Assembly (NCBI GenBank): GCA_023703655.1 | Contig: CP097973.1 | Location: 68,701 to 132,700 of the forward strand | Direction of reading: 5' to 3' | From: SAR86 cluster bacterium | GTDB taxonomy: Bacteria > Pseudomonadota > Gammaproteobacteria > Magnimaribacterales > D2472 | Length of the DNA stretch: 64,000 bases | Shown here: positions 8,709-18,405 of the stretch, in pieces | How positions within the stretch are numbered: position 1 is the stretch's first letter | Layout of the letters: the number at the start of each line of letters is the position of its first letter | Translations under genes and position numbers: made by a program | Notes under the pieces: model-generated | The model's input: the letters and a program-made list of their open reading frames with translations, nothing else | Databases searched by the model: none | Told to the model about the DNA's origin: nothing

Positions 8709-9952
8709 ATGTTTATTTTAATCTTTTGACCGGGATAAATCCTTTTTGGATTAATTTTATTTTGTGATATCAATTCATCAACTGTTACACCAAACCTAAT
8801 TGCAATCTCTGATAAAAGGTCACCCTTTTGAATGATATATGTTAATGATTTTGGTTTATCTTGCATAATGGTATTCTTTGGATTTTCTTGTTTTAAGTAA
8901 TTCAGAATACCTTTAAAAATTCCTCTTGCAATCATTCTTCGGCCAGGTTTCCCGCTAAGCCTTTTGGCATCATCTGGATTTGAAATAAAACCAGATTCAA
9001 CTAATACAGATGGTACATCAATTAATTTCAACACCCTAAAATTAGCAAACTCAACATTTGGTTTATGAATATAGGTATATGGGTCTCTTTTTAATTCCTC
9101 AAGAATTTTATCTGCAAGCAGAAGACTTTTCTTATTGGTTAAATCATATTCTTCCAAAAAATAAGGCCTATTTAAGTCTTCATTGAAATCAAGCTTATCA
9201 AAATTGGTATTTTTTACATTGAGAAGTTTTTGATCGCTTAGATTATCTGCTGTCATAGATGAGGAAGTTTTGGACCATATATATACGGATGCTCCTTTTA
9301 CTCTTGACAGTGTAAAACCATCCGCATGGATTGAAACAAAGATATCGGCTCCCATTCTTCTTGCGCGCATATATCTTTCGTCCAATTCAATAAATTCATC
9401 TTTTGATCTTATTAATTTAGGACTAAAACCTTCAGTATTTTGTAGTGTGCGAGCTAGCTCTTTTGCAATCATTAAGGTGATATCTTTTTCAAGAATATTT
9501 TTTCCAACTGCACCTGGATCTTTACCTCCATGACCGGCATCAATAACAATTACAATGTCTCTTATGTTTTTATCTAACTTCTTGTCTGGTATTAGGTTCA
9601 TAGACATCTTCACGTGATCTGTCATTTTTTCTTGGGCGGGCTTAGTCCATTTCACAAATTGATCAAGCTCAATAATTATGGAAATTCCATCATCTTCAAC
9701 AGATGAACTAAAAGATTTAATTAGCTTTGATTGGTTCTGGGCAATTTGTTTAAATTCTTTCACACTTTCAATCTTCAGTATTATCTTAGGCTCATCATCA
9801 AATGATTCAGATTTAATAAGTGCTACTTTATCTAATTTAAAACTCAGCTCATATTCATTCTTATTAGTGTCGTTAATTTCCTGAAGAATAACTTTATTTG
9901 CAAGAATTTCAGAATTTGCAAACATTAAAAAGATAAAAAATAACTTATGCAT
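8705..9952 (-). CDS. amiC: N-acetylmuramoyl-L-alanine amidase with AMIN and LysM domains
   Basis: Periplasmic zinc amidase that cuts septal peptidoglycan. A signal-like hydrophobic N-terminus (1-18) precedes an AMIN localisation domain (about 20-115). The Amidase_3 catalytic domain (about 130-350) carries IDAGHGGKDPGA (zinc His), SIHADGF and VESGFISNPDDAK (catalytic Glu). A LysM domain (about 370-413, YIIQKGDLLSEIAIRFGV) ends the protein. AmiB of the nnr-tsaE-amiB operon has the same domain order, so amiB would be an equally good name. The start overlaps tsaE by eight bases. Confidence 0.92.
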   Translation of the reverse strand: MHKLFFIFLMFANSEILANKVILQEINDTNKNEYELSFKLDKVALIKSESFDDEPKIILKIESVKEFKQIAQNQSKLIKSFSSSVEDDGISIIIELDQFVKWTKPAQEKMTDHVKMSMNLIPDKKLDKNIRDIVIVIDAGHGGKDPGAVGKNILEKDITLMIAKELARTLQNTEGFSPKLIRSKDEFIELDERYMRARRMGADIFVSIHADGFTLSRVKGASVYIWSKTSSSMTADNLSDQKLLNVKNTNFDKLDFNEDLNRPYFLEEYDLTNKKSLLLADKILEELKRDPYTYIHKPNVEFANFRVLKLIDVPSVLVESGFISNPDDAKRLSGKPGRRMIARGIFKGILNYLKQENPKNTIMQDKPKSLTYIIQKGDLLSEIAIRFGVTVDELISQNKINPKRIYPGQKIKINI

Positions 9953-10409
9953 ATATCTTAGTTAAATTATTAATGAATTTATTTGCAGACCCTGAAACTT
10001 TAAATATTCTTTTCCTATCATGATGATCAATATTAATATGTAATTCAGGCAAACGTTTATAAGGAATATTTTCAGGCCATTCAATAATGATAATCTTTTG
10101 CTTATCACGAACGGGGTCATCTAATCCAAGCATATCAATATCAAATTGATTATTTATTCTATATAAATCCACATGTAAGCATAATAAATTATTAAAACTA
10201 TACTCCTCACAGATCGAAAATGTTGGACTTTTTACATTTGCATTCCAACCCAAATACTTAATTATGCTCCTTGCAATGGTAGTTTTGCCTGCTCCTAAAT
10301 TACCTTCAAGATGTATCTCAAAGCTTGATTGGAGGCAATTGTTTATTATCAATGAAGCTATGTTTTGACCTAATTTAGAGGTTGCAAGCTCATTTTCTAA
10401 CAGATGCAT
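9945..10409 (-). CDS. tsaE: tRNA threonylcarbamoyladenosine biosynthesis ATPase TsaE
   Basis: ATPase that works with TsaB and TsaD to make t6A at position 37 of ANN-decoding tRNAs. The P-loop is GNLGAGKTTIARSI, followed by the family motifs SPTFSICEEY, HVDLYRI and IIEWPENI. Its 154 residues match E. coli YjeE (153). It is packed between nnr (three-base gap) and the amidase (overlap), the standard arrangement. Confidence 0.95.
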   Translation of the reverse strand: MHLLENELATSKLGQNIASLIINNCLQSSFEIHLEGNLGAGKTTIARSIIKYLGWNANVKSPTFSICEEYSFNNLLCLHVDLYRINNQFDIDMLGLDDPVRDKQKIIIIEWPENIPYKRLPELHINIDHHDRKRIFKVSGSANKFINNLTKIYA

Positions 10410-10412
10410 GAG

Positions 10413-11945
10413 CTAACAATTTATATTTTTTCTTAAAAGTTCAATAAGCATATCAGAGGATAGACCAACATCACCAATCTCTGATGAGTAGTCATCTCCG
10501 CATTTCCCATGCAATGAAACTGCTACTTTACATGCCAAATCTAACTCCAGACCATTTGCAACCATAGCACCCACTAAACCAGTAAGGATATCTCCTGAAC
10601 CAGGAATCGCAAGGGCTGAAGTTCCATTCTCACAAATATGTATAGACTCATCAGCAATTATAGTTTGATAACCCTTAAGAACCGCTATGCAATCATATTT
10701 GGTTCGAAGTTTGGTTGCAGTATCAATTCTATTAGACTGAACTTCGCTCACAGAGCAGGATAACAACGCCGCAGCTTCGCCAGGATGAGGTGTTATTATA
10801 GTTTTTTTAGGTAACTTCATCTTTACGAACGGTTCTTCGATTATTAGCCTTAAAGCACCGGCATCAAGAATTAAAGGAATATTTTTTTCATTACAAATTT
10901 GAATGGCCTGATACATAAGCTGTTCTGACCAATATCCAGGTTTTAAGCCAGGACCACAGGCAATCACATTAGCATAATCAAGTTCCTCTTTGAAATCTTG
11001 AGCATTACTCGAACCGCTTACCATCAGTTCTGGGATATGAGCTAAAGCTGCAGAAATATATTTTTTTCTCGTTACTAGCCTTACTAGCCCTGCTCCAGCA
11101 ATCAGCGCTCCTTTGCATGATAAAATGCCAGCACCACCGTAACCATCATCTCCTGCAATAACTGTTAATTTCCCAAAGTTACTTTTATGCGAATCAATCA
11201 ACCTTTTAGGTAGATTTTTCTTTAAATCAGAAAAATTAAATGAGTTAACTTTGCTTTTCATAGTATTTGAGATACGTAAACCTAGATCTTTTAATTCTAC
11301 AGAGTCAATAGCTTCTTTTGACTTGCCTAAAATTTGACCAATCTTATATCCAATGAAGGTAATTGTATAGTCAGCAGCAAAAGCATCATTATCTTTCTTT
11401 TCACTATCTGAGCATACTCCAGTAGGTATATCGATAGCTATTTTAACCGCTGCATCATTTACAAATCTCATCAACTTCTTAAGTTCATCATTTAAAATGT
11501 GCCTACCACCAATTCCAAAAACTGCATCAATAATCGTTATTTTATGTAATTCTATTTCTATTTCTTTGATTGAATAAGAATTTTGAAGATCTGAATCTTG
11601 CAGCGCTTTTTCAAGGAGTCTTGTTTTCTGTTTTTTTGGTAACACATCTAACAATTCAACTTGATAGCCTTTTTTCTTTAAGAATGAACCAATAAAAACT
11701 CCATCACCACCATTATTTCCAGGACCAAATAAAATTAAGATTTTTTTTGAGGGTAATCTATACTCTTGTATTTGATTGGCCGCTGCAAGCGCAGCTTTTT
11801 TCATCAAATCTAGATCATCATCAATCTTTTTAAATAAAGATTTTTCATAATCTTTGATTTCTTTTGCAGAGAAAACTTCTTTCAATCTAGTACTCTGTGA
11901 ATCCCAATCTATTCGATCTGAATGAACCGAACCAGAGAGTGTCAT
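10413..11945 (-). CDS. nnr: Bifunctional NAD(P)HX epimerase/dehydratase (NnrE-NnrD)
   Basis: Repairs hydrated NADH/NADPH. The N-terminal epimerase half has the FGPGNNGGDGVFIG motif; the C-terminal ADP-dependent dehydratase half has GDDGYGGAGILSCKGALIAG, ITPHPGEAAALL and PGSGDILTGLVGAM with the catalytic aspartate. About 510 residues matches the fused E. coli Nnr. The ATG at 11945 overlaps the preceding gene by 59 bases; an in-frame TTG at 11885 starts one base after that gene's stop and aligns better with the family N-terminus, so the true start may be there. Followed by tsaE as in most gammaproteobacteria. Confidence 0.93.
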   Translation of the reverse strand: MTLSGSVHSDRIDWDSQSTRLKEVFSAKEIKDYEKSLFKKIDDDLDLMKKAALAAANQIQEYRLPSKKILILFGPGNNGGDGVFIGSFLKKKGYQVELLDVLPKKQKTRLLEKALQDSDLQNSYSIKEIEIELHKITIIDAVFGIGGRHILNDELKKLMRFVNDAAVKIAIDIPTGVCSDSEKKDNDAFAADYTITFIGYKIGQILGKSKEAIDSVELKDLGLRISNTMKSKVNSFNFSDLKKNLPKRLIDSHKSNFGKLTVIAGDDGYGGAGILSCKGALIAGAGLVRLVTRKKYISAALAHIPELMVSGSSNAQDFKEELDYANVIACGPGLKPGYWSEQLMYQAIQICNEKNIPLILDAGALRLIIEEPFVKMKLPKKTIITPHPGEAAALLSCSVSEVQSNRIDTATKLRTKYDCIAVLKGYQTIIADESIHICENGTSALAIPGSGDILTGLVGAMVANGLELDLACKVAVSLHGKCGDDYSSEIGDVGLSSDMLIELLRKNINC

Positions 11946-12948
11946 CTACTTTCAATGCAACGGTACCAATCCCCATATTTACACTTTCAAAAGGTATTCT
12001 TTCAATTAAGTTTAGGTTATCTCGGTTTAGCTTTAAAACCGACCATGGAAGTGAACAATTTACATTGCTACCACAGCTTGAATAATCTGTAAGTTTGTAA
12101 TCATGAATAACAGCCCAAAAATGGTTGTCTGTAAGGACTATATTATCTGGTGAATTTCCATTAATTGATGCTAATCGATCAGATGATTTAAGATCATACA
12201 AAACTATTTCATCACCGAGATTATAATTTACAACCATCGTATTTCTTTGAACATCTACAGCAATACCATTTGGATATGAACCTGCGGTTTGTTTCAGTTC
12301 TAGGAAGCCATTTTTTGGAGACCACTTAACTACAAAGCCAGTATCGAACTTCAAATAATTTGCCAAAATCCACTTGTACAATGGGAAATCTTCTTCAAAC
12401 ATATGGGTTGTGTAGAATGAACCATCAGGCATTAAACTCACGTCATTAAGGTAGTACTTTCCTTCTGTTTCGACACAACCACGCCAGATTAAATACCATT
12501 TAACATTTTTTGCTAACTCATACATATCTACTCTTTCGGTGGGAAGATGGCTCACTACTCCGAGCATATATTTCCCATCAGTTCTCTCAATCAGATCAAT
12601 GCCATGAGGCCCATGAAGTTGATTTGCATTTCTTTTGCAGGTTGGCTCGCCCCAAATATTTTCTGCATACATTATTTCAATATCTGAACGTTTTTTAAGA
12701 TTAATATCCAAGGCTGCTAGTTGACCAGATTTTTCTTTTTGAATTGGTTTTTGACCTCCATACTCGGATACTATTAAAAAGTTGTTATCAGGTGTTACAA
12801 CAATATCCTCAGGATTGGTGAATTCACAGATAACATTCAATTCTTCATTACTCTCACACTCCAAAAGGGGAGCCATTTTATTAAAATCTGAACAACTAAG
12901 TTGTAATAATGAGATTGAGAAAATTAAAAGATTGGAATTGATTTTCAT
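11887..12948 (-). CDS. SMP-30/paraoxonase-like beta-propeller lipoprotein
   Basis: About 353 residues. A lipoprotein signal peptide ends in the lipobox LQLSC (Cys near residue 19), so the mature protein is membrane-anchored. Segments such as PEDIVVTPDNNFLIVSEYGG, GPHGIDLIE and SYPNGIAVDVQRNTMVVNY are blade motifs of the SMP-30/gluconolactonase/paraoxonase six-bladed propeller family, whose members are calcium-dependent lactonases or arylesterases. Substrate is unknown. The ATG at 12948 overlaps the upstream hydrolase stop (TAATG), implying coupling. An upstream TTG at 12957 is a less likely start. Confidence 0.75.
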   Translation of the reverse strand: MKINSNLLIFSISLLQLSCSDFNKMAPLLECESNEELNVICEFTNPEDIVVTPDNNFLIVSEYGGQKPIQKEKSGQLAALDINLKKRSDIEIMYAENIWGEPTCKRNANQLHGPHGIDLIERTDGKYMLGVVSHLPTERVDMYELAKNVKWYLIWRGCVETEGKYYLNDVSLMPDGSFYTTHMFEEDFPLYKWILANYLKFDTGFVVKWSPKNGFLELKQTAGSYPNGIAVDVQRNTMVVNYNLGDEIVLYDLKSSDRLASINGNSPDNIVLTDNHFWAVIHDYKLTDYSSCGSNVNCSLPWSVLKLNRDNLNLIERIPFESVNMGIGTVALKVDDTLWFGSFRSNRLGFTEY

Positions 12949-13814
12949 TATGTCCAATCAGATAACTTTTTATTAATTAGATCTAGCAAAATATCTGGTT
13001 CATCAATAAGGACATGATGAGCTGCATTATTAATTGTTGCAAATTGCATTATTGAACTGAACTTGTCTTGCATATAATTCATGATCTCATCATTAAGTAA
13101 AAGGCTTTTGCCTCCTGCAATAAATAAAGCTGGACAACTAAACTTAAAGCCATAGTCATCAAGCCTTGTCATGGATGTAAACATTCTGTCATCAAACTTC
13201 CAGCGCCAACCATCTTTACTCATAATGATTGAGTATTTTGCAATGTAATCCAGATACCATTGATTATTTGTTTCTTGTGGTGGCATTAATCTGAACCTAC
13301 TTAGAATCTCTTTACGCGAATCATAAAATTTTATGGGCCTTAGGGGACCTGAATTAATATGTTTTGAATAATCATAATCTGGTGGTCTTATTGGACTATC
13401 AATGATGATTATTCCTTTGATTAGTTCTGGCCTTTCCGAAGCTAAATAGGCAGCCAAATGCCCACCAAGAGAGTGCCCGATGAGATAGATATTTTTATTT
13501 TCAATCTTTTCTTCGCCCATCACAGTAAGCAAAGATTGCATGAATAAATCAAAATCATATTTTTTGAAATGTGACGAATCACCCATCCCAGGCAGATCTG
13601 GAACAATGATCGTACCTATATCTGATATTTGAGGTGCAAGTGGATCCCACCAATGTTTATGTGCACCCGTTCCATGAATAAGGATTGCAATATCTTCATT
13701 GTTTGCAAGATTAAAACTCTTGTAAGAAATATGCCCATCAAGAAAATTGATCTTTTTTATTTTTGACTCATATTCAATGGATTTTTTAAATTTTTTTGGT
13801 ATTGAGTTTTTCAT
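12948..13814 (-). CDS. Alpha/beta hydrolase
   Basis: 288-residue alpha/beta hydrolase fold protein. The oxyanion segment is LIHGTGAHKHWWDPL, the nucleophile elbow GHSLGGH (Ser), and the C-terminal catalytic histidine is in NNAAHHVLIDEP. An Asp in PDLPGMGDS belongs to the family core. It resembles epoxide hydrolase/lipase-type enzymes, but no substrate can be assigned. No signal peptide is visible, so it is probably cytoplasmic. It is the first gene of a six-gene minus-strand operon and overlaps the next gene. Confidence 0.85.
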   Translation of the reverse strand: MKNSIPKKFKKSIEYESKIKKINFLDGHISYKSFNLANNEDIAILIHGTGAHKHWWDPLAPQISDIGTIIVPDLPGMGDSSHFKKYDFDLFMQSLLTVMGEEKIENKNIYLIGHSLGGHLAAYLASERPELIKGIIIIDSPIRPPDYDYSKHINSGPLRPIKFYDSRKEILSRFRLMPPQETNNQWYLDYIAKYSIIMSKDGWRWKFDDRMFTSMTRLDDYGFKFSCPALFIAGGKSLLLNDEIMNYMQDKFSSIMQFATINNAAHHVLIDEPDILLDLINKKLSDWT

Positions 13815-13871
13815 TTTGCACTCTAAATGTTCTAATTAATCGTATTCTAAAGGATAATTAAGCCTATAACT

Positions 13872-14624
13872 ATGGAATCGGTAAGGCCAGCATCAACAAT
13901 AATGCTTGCAAGGAATAGCAAGGATAATATTGAAATTTTAATGGTTCGCAGAAATACAAAATCTGTTTTTGGTAATTTATATGTATTTCCAGGTGGGAAA
14001 GTTGATACAGATGATCGCTCTGAGGAACTCTACTCACTTTCAAGAAGTTTAGATGATGTTGATGCATCTAGGGCTCTGGGCATGCAAAAAGATGGATTAG
14101 CATATTGGATTGCTGGCTTAAGAGAATGTTTTGAGGAAGTTGGTATTTTGTTACATGATGCTTCGCAAATCATTGACCATCAATTAAAAGTTAATCAAAG
14201 AACAGAACTAAATAATGGAAAAACTAATTTTCTTGATATTTGTAAAGCACAGAAGCTAAATTTACCAACTGATTCAATGATTCCCATATCACATTGGATT
14301 ACACCTGAGGTTGAGGTAAAAAGATTTGATACATGGTTTTTTCTAATGCATTATCAGGGTGATCAACAAAGCAATCATGATGGCATTGAATTAACTAATA
14401 GTAGTTGGATAAATCCTCAAGAGGCATTGGATGCTTGTTCAAGCGGCAAAATGAATATGATAATTCCAACAATTAAGAATCTCGAAAAACTTGTCCCATT
14501 TAAGAGGGTGGAAGATGCAACTGATTTTTTCAAAGAAAAAGTTTCGAGTATTCCATCAATATTGCCCAAATTTGAGAAACAGGATGGTCACTTGAATTTC
14601 GTTATACCAGAAAATTCTGATTAA
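13872..14624 (+). CDS. NUDIX hydrolase with interrupted Nudix box (NUDT19-like)
   Basis: 250-residue NUDIX protein. The Nudix signature is split: FPGGKVDTDD supplies the glycine-rich start near residue 38 and LRECFEEVGILL the REUxEExGU part near residue 86, with roughly 30-40 extra residues between them. NUDT19/RP2-type enzymes, which hydrolyse CoA and acyl-CoA to phosphopantetheine products, carry such an insertion. A CoA-related substrate is therefore likely but inferred. It is followed four bases later by a metallo-beta-lactamase-fold gene and diverges from the alpha/beta hydrolase operon across 57 bases. Confidence 0.82.
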   Translation: MESVRPASTIMLARNSKDNIEILMVRRNTKSVFGNLYVFPGGKVDTDDRSEELYSLSRSLDDVDASRALGMQKDGLAYWIAGLRECFEEVGILLHDASQIIDHQLKVNQRTELNNGKTNFLDICKAQKLNLPTDSMIPISHWITPEVEVKRFDTWFFLMHYQGDQQSNHDGIELTNSSWINPQEALDACSSGKMNMIIPTIKNLEKLVPFKRVEDATDFFKEKVSSIPSILPKFEKQDGHLNFVIPENSD

Positions 14625-14628
14625 TATT

Positions 14629-15441
14629 ATGAATGATGTAAAAGTTGAAAGAATAACAGCACCAAATGGAAGTGTCTTTACAGGTGCTGGTACTAATACT
14701 TATCTTGTAGGAGAGAATGATATTTCAATTGTGGATCCTGGCCCAAATATTAAATCTCATCTTGATAAAATCATAAAAAAAGTTGGAAAAAATGCTTCAA
14801 GGATATTAGTCACGCATACTCATAGGGACCACTCGCCTGGAGCAAAATATTTAGCTGAAAAACTAAACATTCCAACTTTTGGTAAATTAGTGGAAATTGA
14901 TGATAGTCACCAAGATCTCAGTTTTAAGCCAGATCATGTTTTAAACCATGGAGACCTAATAAGTACTGATGAGTACTCCTTAGAAGCTGTTTACACTCCA
15001 GGACATGCATCAAATCATTTTTGCTTTTTCATTGACGTTAATGCACTCATGCTAACTGGCGATCACATTATGAATGGCTCTACTGTTGTAATTGCCCATC
15101 CTGATGGCAGCATGAAGCAGTATTTGCAATCTCTAGAGTTATTGAAGTCCTATGATTTTGATAAGATTGGTCCAGGTCATGGAGACTACCTCTCTAATCC
15201 TATCGATGTGATTTCTTGGATAATAAACCACAGATTACAGAGAGAGGCTAAAGTACTAGAGAAGTTAAATAATGAGGAGTTTATAAATGAACTAGACCTT
15301 GTTAAGTTAGTTTATGATGATGTTGACAGTAAGTTACATCCAATAGCTTTATGGAGTTTGAAAGCTCACCTAGTTAAATTAAAGGAAGAAAAACTTGTTG
15401 CAAATGATAAAGCTGAAGATAGCTGGCTTAAACTTATATGA
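14629..15441 (+). CDS. Metallo-beta-lactamase-fold hydrolase (LACTB2-like)
   Basis: 270 residues. The metal-binding motif THTHRDHSPG (HxHxDH) near residue 62, further ligands in YTPGHASNHFCFF and LTGDHIMNG, and GPGHGDYL give a complete dinuclear zinc site. A C-terminal winged-helix-like region (HRLQREAKVLEKL ... IALWSLKAHLVKL) matches the LACTB2 group, which includes a mitochondrial endoribonuclease. In bacteria these proteins often sit beside NUDT19-like NUDIX genes, as here. Whether it cleaves RNA or a thioester is not decidable. Its stop overlaps the next start (ATGA). Confidence 0.83.
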   Translation: MNDVKVERITAPNGSVFTGAGTNTYLVGENDISIVDPGPNIKSHLDKIIKKVGKNASRILVTHTHRDHSPGAKYLAEKLNIPTFGKLVEIDDSHQDLSFKPDHVLNHGDLISTDEYSLEAVYTPGHASNHFCFFIDVNALMLTGDHIMNGSTVVIAHPDGSMKQYLQSLELLKSYDFDKIGPGHGDYLSNPIDVISWIINHRLQREAKVLEKLNNEEFINELDLVKLVYDDVDSKLHPIALWSLKAHLVKLKEEKLVANDKAEDSWLKLI

Positions 15442-15797
15442 TAATTTTTACTCTTGGCTGCTTTTATCTATTGAATGCTCTCGCAATACTTTGGCTAGAC
15501 AAATCAGGTTTTAACTTAGTCGGATTTATTTTCAATAGAAGAAATCATGGTATTTATCTAATATATGAATCTATTTTTTTATTTTTATGTCTTCTAAGTT
15601 TGATAGATTCACAACATTTTTTTCTTTGGCTGCTTTTTCTTATGCACTCAATAAATATGTTTTACCTATACTTCAATAAGAATGACTTTTATTCAAGCAG
15701 AGATAGCTTTGACTTGATTGGACAACAAAGCATAGTTAACATTTCAGTCGTTATTTTTACTCTTGCTGGTGTTTTTACAATTTTAATTAGTCTCTAG
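15438..15797 (+). CDS. Hypothetical inner-membrane protein
   Basis: 119 residues, not recognised. Three to four hydrophobic stretches (about 1-20, 42-58, 60-80, 95-118) indicate a small polytopic membrane protein; aromatic and leucine content is high. No catalytic motif is visible. Translational coupling (ATGA) to the metallo-beta-lactamase-fold gene suggests they are made together. Its 3' end overlaps the end of acs on the other strand by 15 bases. Confidence 0.7.
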   Translation: MIIFTLGCFYLLNALAILWLDKSGFNLVGFIFNRRNHGIYLIYESIFLFLCLLSLIDSQHFFLWLLFLMHSINMFYLYFNKNDFYSSRDSFDLIGQQSIVNISVVIFTLAGVFTILISL

Positions 15798-17717
15798 ATT
15801 TAATCTATTTTCAATTAAATCCTCTAATACACCTGAATCTGCTAGTGTTGTGACATCGCCTAAATCATTAATCTCATTTGCTGCAACCTTTCTCAATATT
15901 CTTCGCATAATTTTTCCAGAGCGAGTCTTTGGTAAGTTTGGAGAGAACTGTATCAAATCAGGTTTTGCAATCGGACTAATTTCATTTGCGACAAATTTCT
16001 TAAGATCATCCTGAAGCTTATTATTTAGCTCAGTGTCGTTCATCAGTGTTACAAAAGCATAAATACCTTGACCTTTGATTGGATGCTCTACTCCAACTAC
16101 TGCTGATTCAGCAACCTTAGGATGCAATACTAGTGCACTTTCTATTTCTGCAGTCCCCAATCTATGTCCAGAAACATTTAGAACATCATCAACTCTTCCA
16201 GTAATCCAAAAATACCCATCTTGATCAATCTCAGCACCATCACCGGTAAAGTAACATTCACCATATTGAGAAAAATATGTCTCAAGCATTCTTTTATGAT
16301 CTCCATAAACTGTTCTAATCTGACTTGGCCAAGAACGTAGTAATACTAAATTTCCTTTTCCTCGATTTTGAATTTTGTCATTGTTGTCGACTACAGCAGG
16401 TTTGACACCAAAAAATGGAAGAGTAGCTGAACCAGGCTTCACAGGAGTAATCCCCGCAATGGGAGAGATTAATACAGAACCGGTTTCAGTTTGCCACCAA
16501 GTATCAATTACATGACATTTGCTTTTACCAACGATTTTATAATACCAATCCCATGCTTCAGGATTGATAGGCTCACCAACAGTACCAAGTATCTTCAAAG
16601 AGTCTCTCTTTGTAGTATTAACAAAATCATCACCTTGTGCCATTAGGGCCCTAATCGCAGTTGGTGCCGTATAAAAGATATTTATTCTGTGCTTATCACA
16701 CACCTCCCAGCATCTTGATGCTGATGGATATGTGGGAATACCCTCAAATGCAAGTGTGGTAGCAGCATTACTAAGAGGTCCATAGACAATATAAGTATGA
16801 CCAGTTATCCATCCAACATCAGCAGTACACCAATAATTATCTGCCTCTTTATAACCGAATAAATATTTAAAGCTCATATGAGCACCCAGAAGATATCCAC
16901 CAGTTGTATGCATCACACCTTTTGGTTTACCAGTTGAACCAGACGTATACAATATAAATAGAGGATCTTCTGCATCCATCTCTTCACACTCACAATCAGC
17001 ACTTACAGTTTTACATATCTCATCGTAATAGTGATCTCTTTTATGGACCCAATTTATTTTTACCCCTGTTCTTCTTACAACAAGACAAGCAGAGACTTGA
17101 GGACAAGATTCCAATGCTTTATCAACATTACTTTTTAAAGGGATTGATTTTCCCCCTCTGACTCCTTCATCAGCTGTTATCACAATTCTGCAGTCTGCAT
17201 CCAGAATCCTATCTTTTAGAGATTCAGCAGAAAAACCACCAAACACCACTGAGTGAATAGCACCAATTCTTGCACATGCAAGCATTGAGTAAATCGCTTC
17301 AGGAATCATAGGCATATAGATGCAAATTCTCGATCCTTTTTTTGCACCTAATTTCTTTAGAATATTTGCTAGCCTGCAAACTTCTTCATGCAATTTTTTA
17401 TAGGAGATTTCTTGGCTCTTATTTGGATCATCACCTTCCCAAATTAAAGCTGTCTTTTCAGAATTTGTTTTTAAATGGCGGTCAATACAATTATGTGCAA
17501 CATTTATTTTTCCACCTTCGAACCATTTTGTATCTGAAAAGCTTTCATTATGCACAGATGAAAACTTTTCAAACCAATCAAGATTTTCTAAAGCCATTTT
17601 TGAAAAAAATTCTTTCGGTTTTTCAATAGACTCTTGATACATAACTTCATAGTCTTTAAAACTTTTAATGTAGGGATTTTTCAGATCCTTAGGGGGCTGG
17701 ATTATTTTCTTCGACAT
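15783..17717 (-). CDS. acs: Acetyl-CoA synthetase
   Basis: AMP-forming ligase making acetyl-CoA from acetate, ATP and CoA. 644 residues. The AMP-binding P-loop [19 protein letters not shown], the WWQTETGS motif and the C-terminal [11 protein letters not shown], whose lysine is the usual acetylation target, are all present. The N-terminal ACAS_N region ([14 protein letters not shown]-like) supports acs over other acyl-CoA ligases. The start overlaps the upstream kinase stop by one base (TAATG), so it is probably co-transcribed with the dNK-pcnB-dksA group, an unusual partner set for acs. Confidence 0.96.
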   Translation of the reverse strand: MSKKIIQPPKDLKNPYIKSFKDYEVMYQESIEKPKEFFSKMALENLDWFEKFSSVHNESFSDTKWFEGGKINVAHNCIDRHLKTNSEKTALIWEGDDPNKSQEISYKKLHEEVCRLANILKKLGAKKGSRICIYMPMIPEAIYSMLACARIGAIHSVVFGGFSAESLKDRILDADCRIVITADEGVRGGKSIPLKSNVDKALESCPQVSACLVVRRTGVKINWVHKRDHYYDEICKTVSADCECEEMDAEDPLFILYTSGSTGKPKGVMHTTGGYLLGAHMSFKYLFGYKEADNYWCTADVGWITGHTYIVYGPLSNAATTLAFEGIPTYPSASRCWEVCDKHRINIFYTAPTAIRALMAQGDDFVNTTKRDSLKILGTVGEPINPEAWDWYYKIVGKSKCHVIDTWWQTETGSVLISPIAGITPVKPGSATLPFFGVKPAVVDNNDKIQNRGKGNLVLLRSWPSQIRTVYGDHKRMLETYFSQYGECYFTGDGAEIDQDGYFWITGRVDDVLNVSGHRLGTAEIESALVLHPKVAESAVVGVEHPIKGQGIYAFVTLMNDTELNNKLQDDLKKFVANEISPIAKPDLIQFSPNLPKTRSGKIMRRILRKVAANEINDLGDVTTLADSGVLEDLIENRLNLETN

Positions 17718-18382
17718 TAAAAAATCGAGGGTTGTGGATTAATAAAGTTTTTTCCTTTTGGGTTAGAAACAATAGAATCCATTAGCAAATTGTAATCATT
17801 ACTTTCATCCTCAAGATTTATATCCGATGCATTTACTATTAGCAAAGGAGCATCATTGTAGTTTAAAAAAAATTTTGAATAAGCTTCATTAATTCTCTCA
17901 AGGTATTCTGATGTAAGGAATCTTTCTTCTGGATTGCCACGTTTATTAATTCTTTCCAGCAATATTTCAACAGGTGCCTGAAGATAAATTACTAAGTCAG
18001 GGGTAGGAGAATCAAAGGTGAGATGATCATAAACTTTGTTATAGAGTTCTAACTCCTCAGGAGATAACGTTACCTCTGCAAAAAGTCTATCCTTTTCAAT
18101 TAGAAAATCTGCAACTCGCACAGGCTCAAATAGACTTTGTTGTTTGAGATCTTCGATTTGTTGAATACGTTGGAATAGGAAAAATAATTGAGTTGGTAGG
18201 GCAGATTGATTTTGATTCATATAGAACTTCCCAAGGAAAGGATTTTCACTTGGTTGCTCAAGAAAAACGTCATAATTGAAAGATTTAGCTAGCTTGTGAG
18301 CAAGGGTAGTTTTGCCGACACCAATTGGACCCTCAATGGCAATAAATTTTGGCAACGGTGAATCTTTTATTGCTAAATCCAT
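17717..18382 (-). CDS. Deoxynucleoside kinase (dGK/dAK-type)
   Basis: 221-residue P-loop kinase of the deoxynucleoside kinase family. Walker A is GPIGVGKTT, followed by EQPSENPFL and the LID-type arginine segment [17 protein letters not shown]. It phosphorylates salvaged deoxynucleosides; purine or pyrimidine preference cannot be read from sequence. In Pseudomonas-type genomes a homologue sits near pcnB-folK-panB. Here folK and panB are absent and the kinase follows pcnB directly with a 23-base gap. Confidence 0.85.
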   Translation of the reverse strand: MDLAIKDSPLPKFIAIEGPIGVGKTTLAHKLAKSFNYDVFLEQPSENPFLGKFYMNQNQSALPTQLFFLFQRIQQIEDLKQQSLFEPVRVADFLIEKDRLFAEVTLSPEELELYNKVYDHLTFDSPTPDLVIYLQAPVEILLERINKRGNPEERFLTSEYLERINEAYSKFFLNYNDAPLLIVNASDINLEDESNDYNLLMDSIVSNPKGKNFINPQPSIF

Positions 18383-18405
18383 ATAATAAAATCTTTAGGT
18401 CAAGA

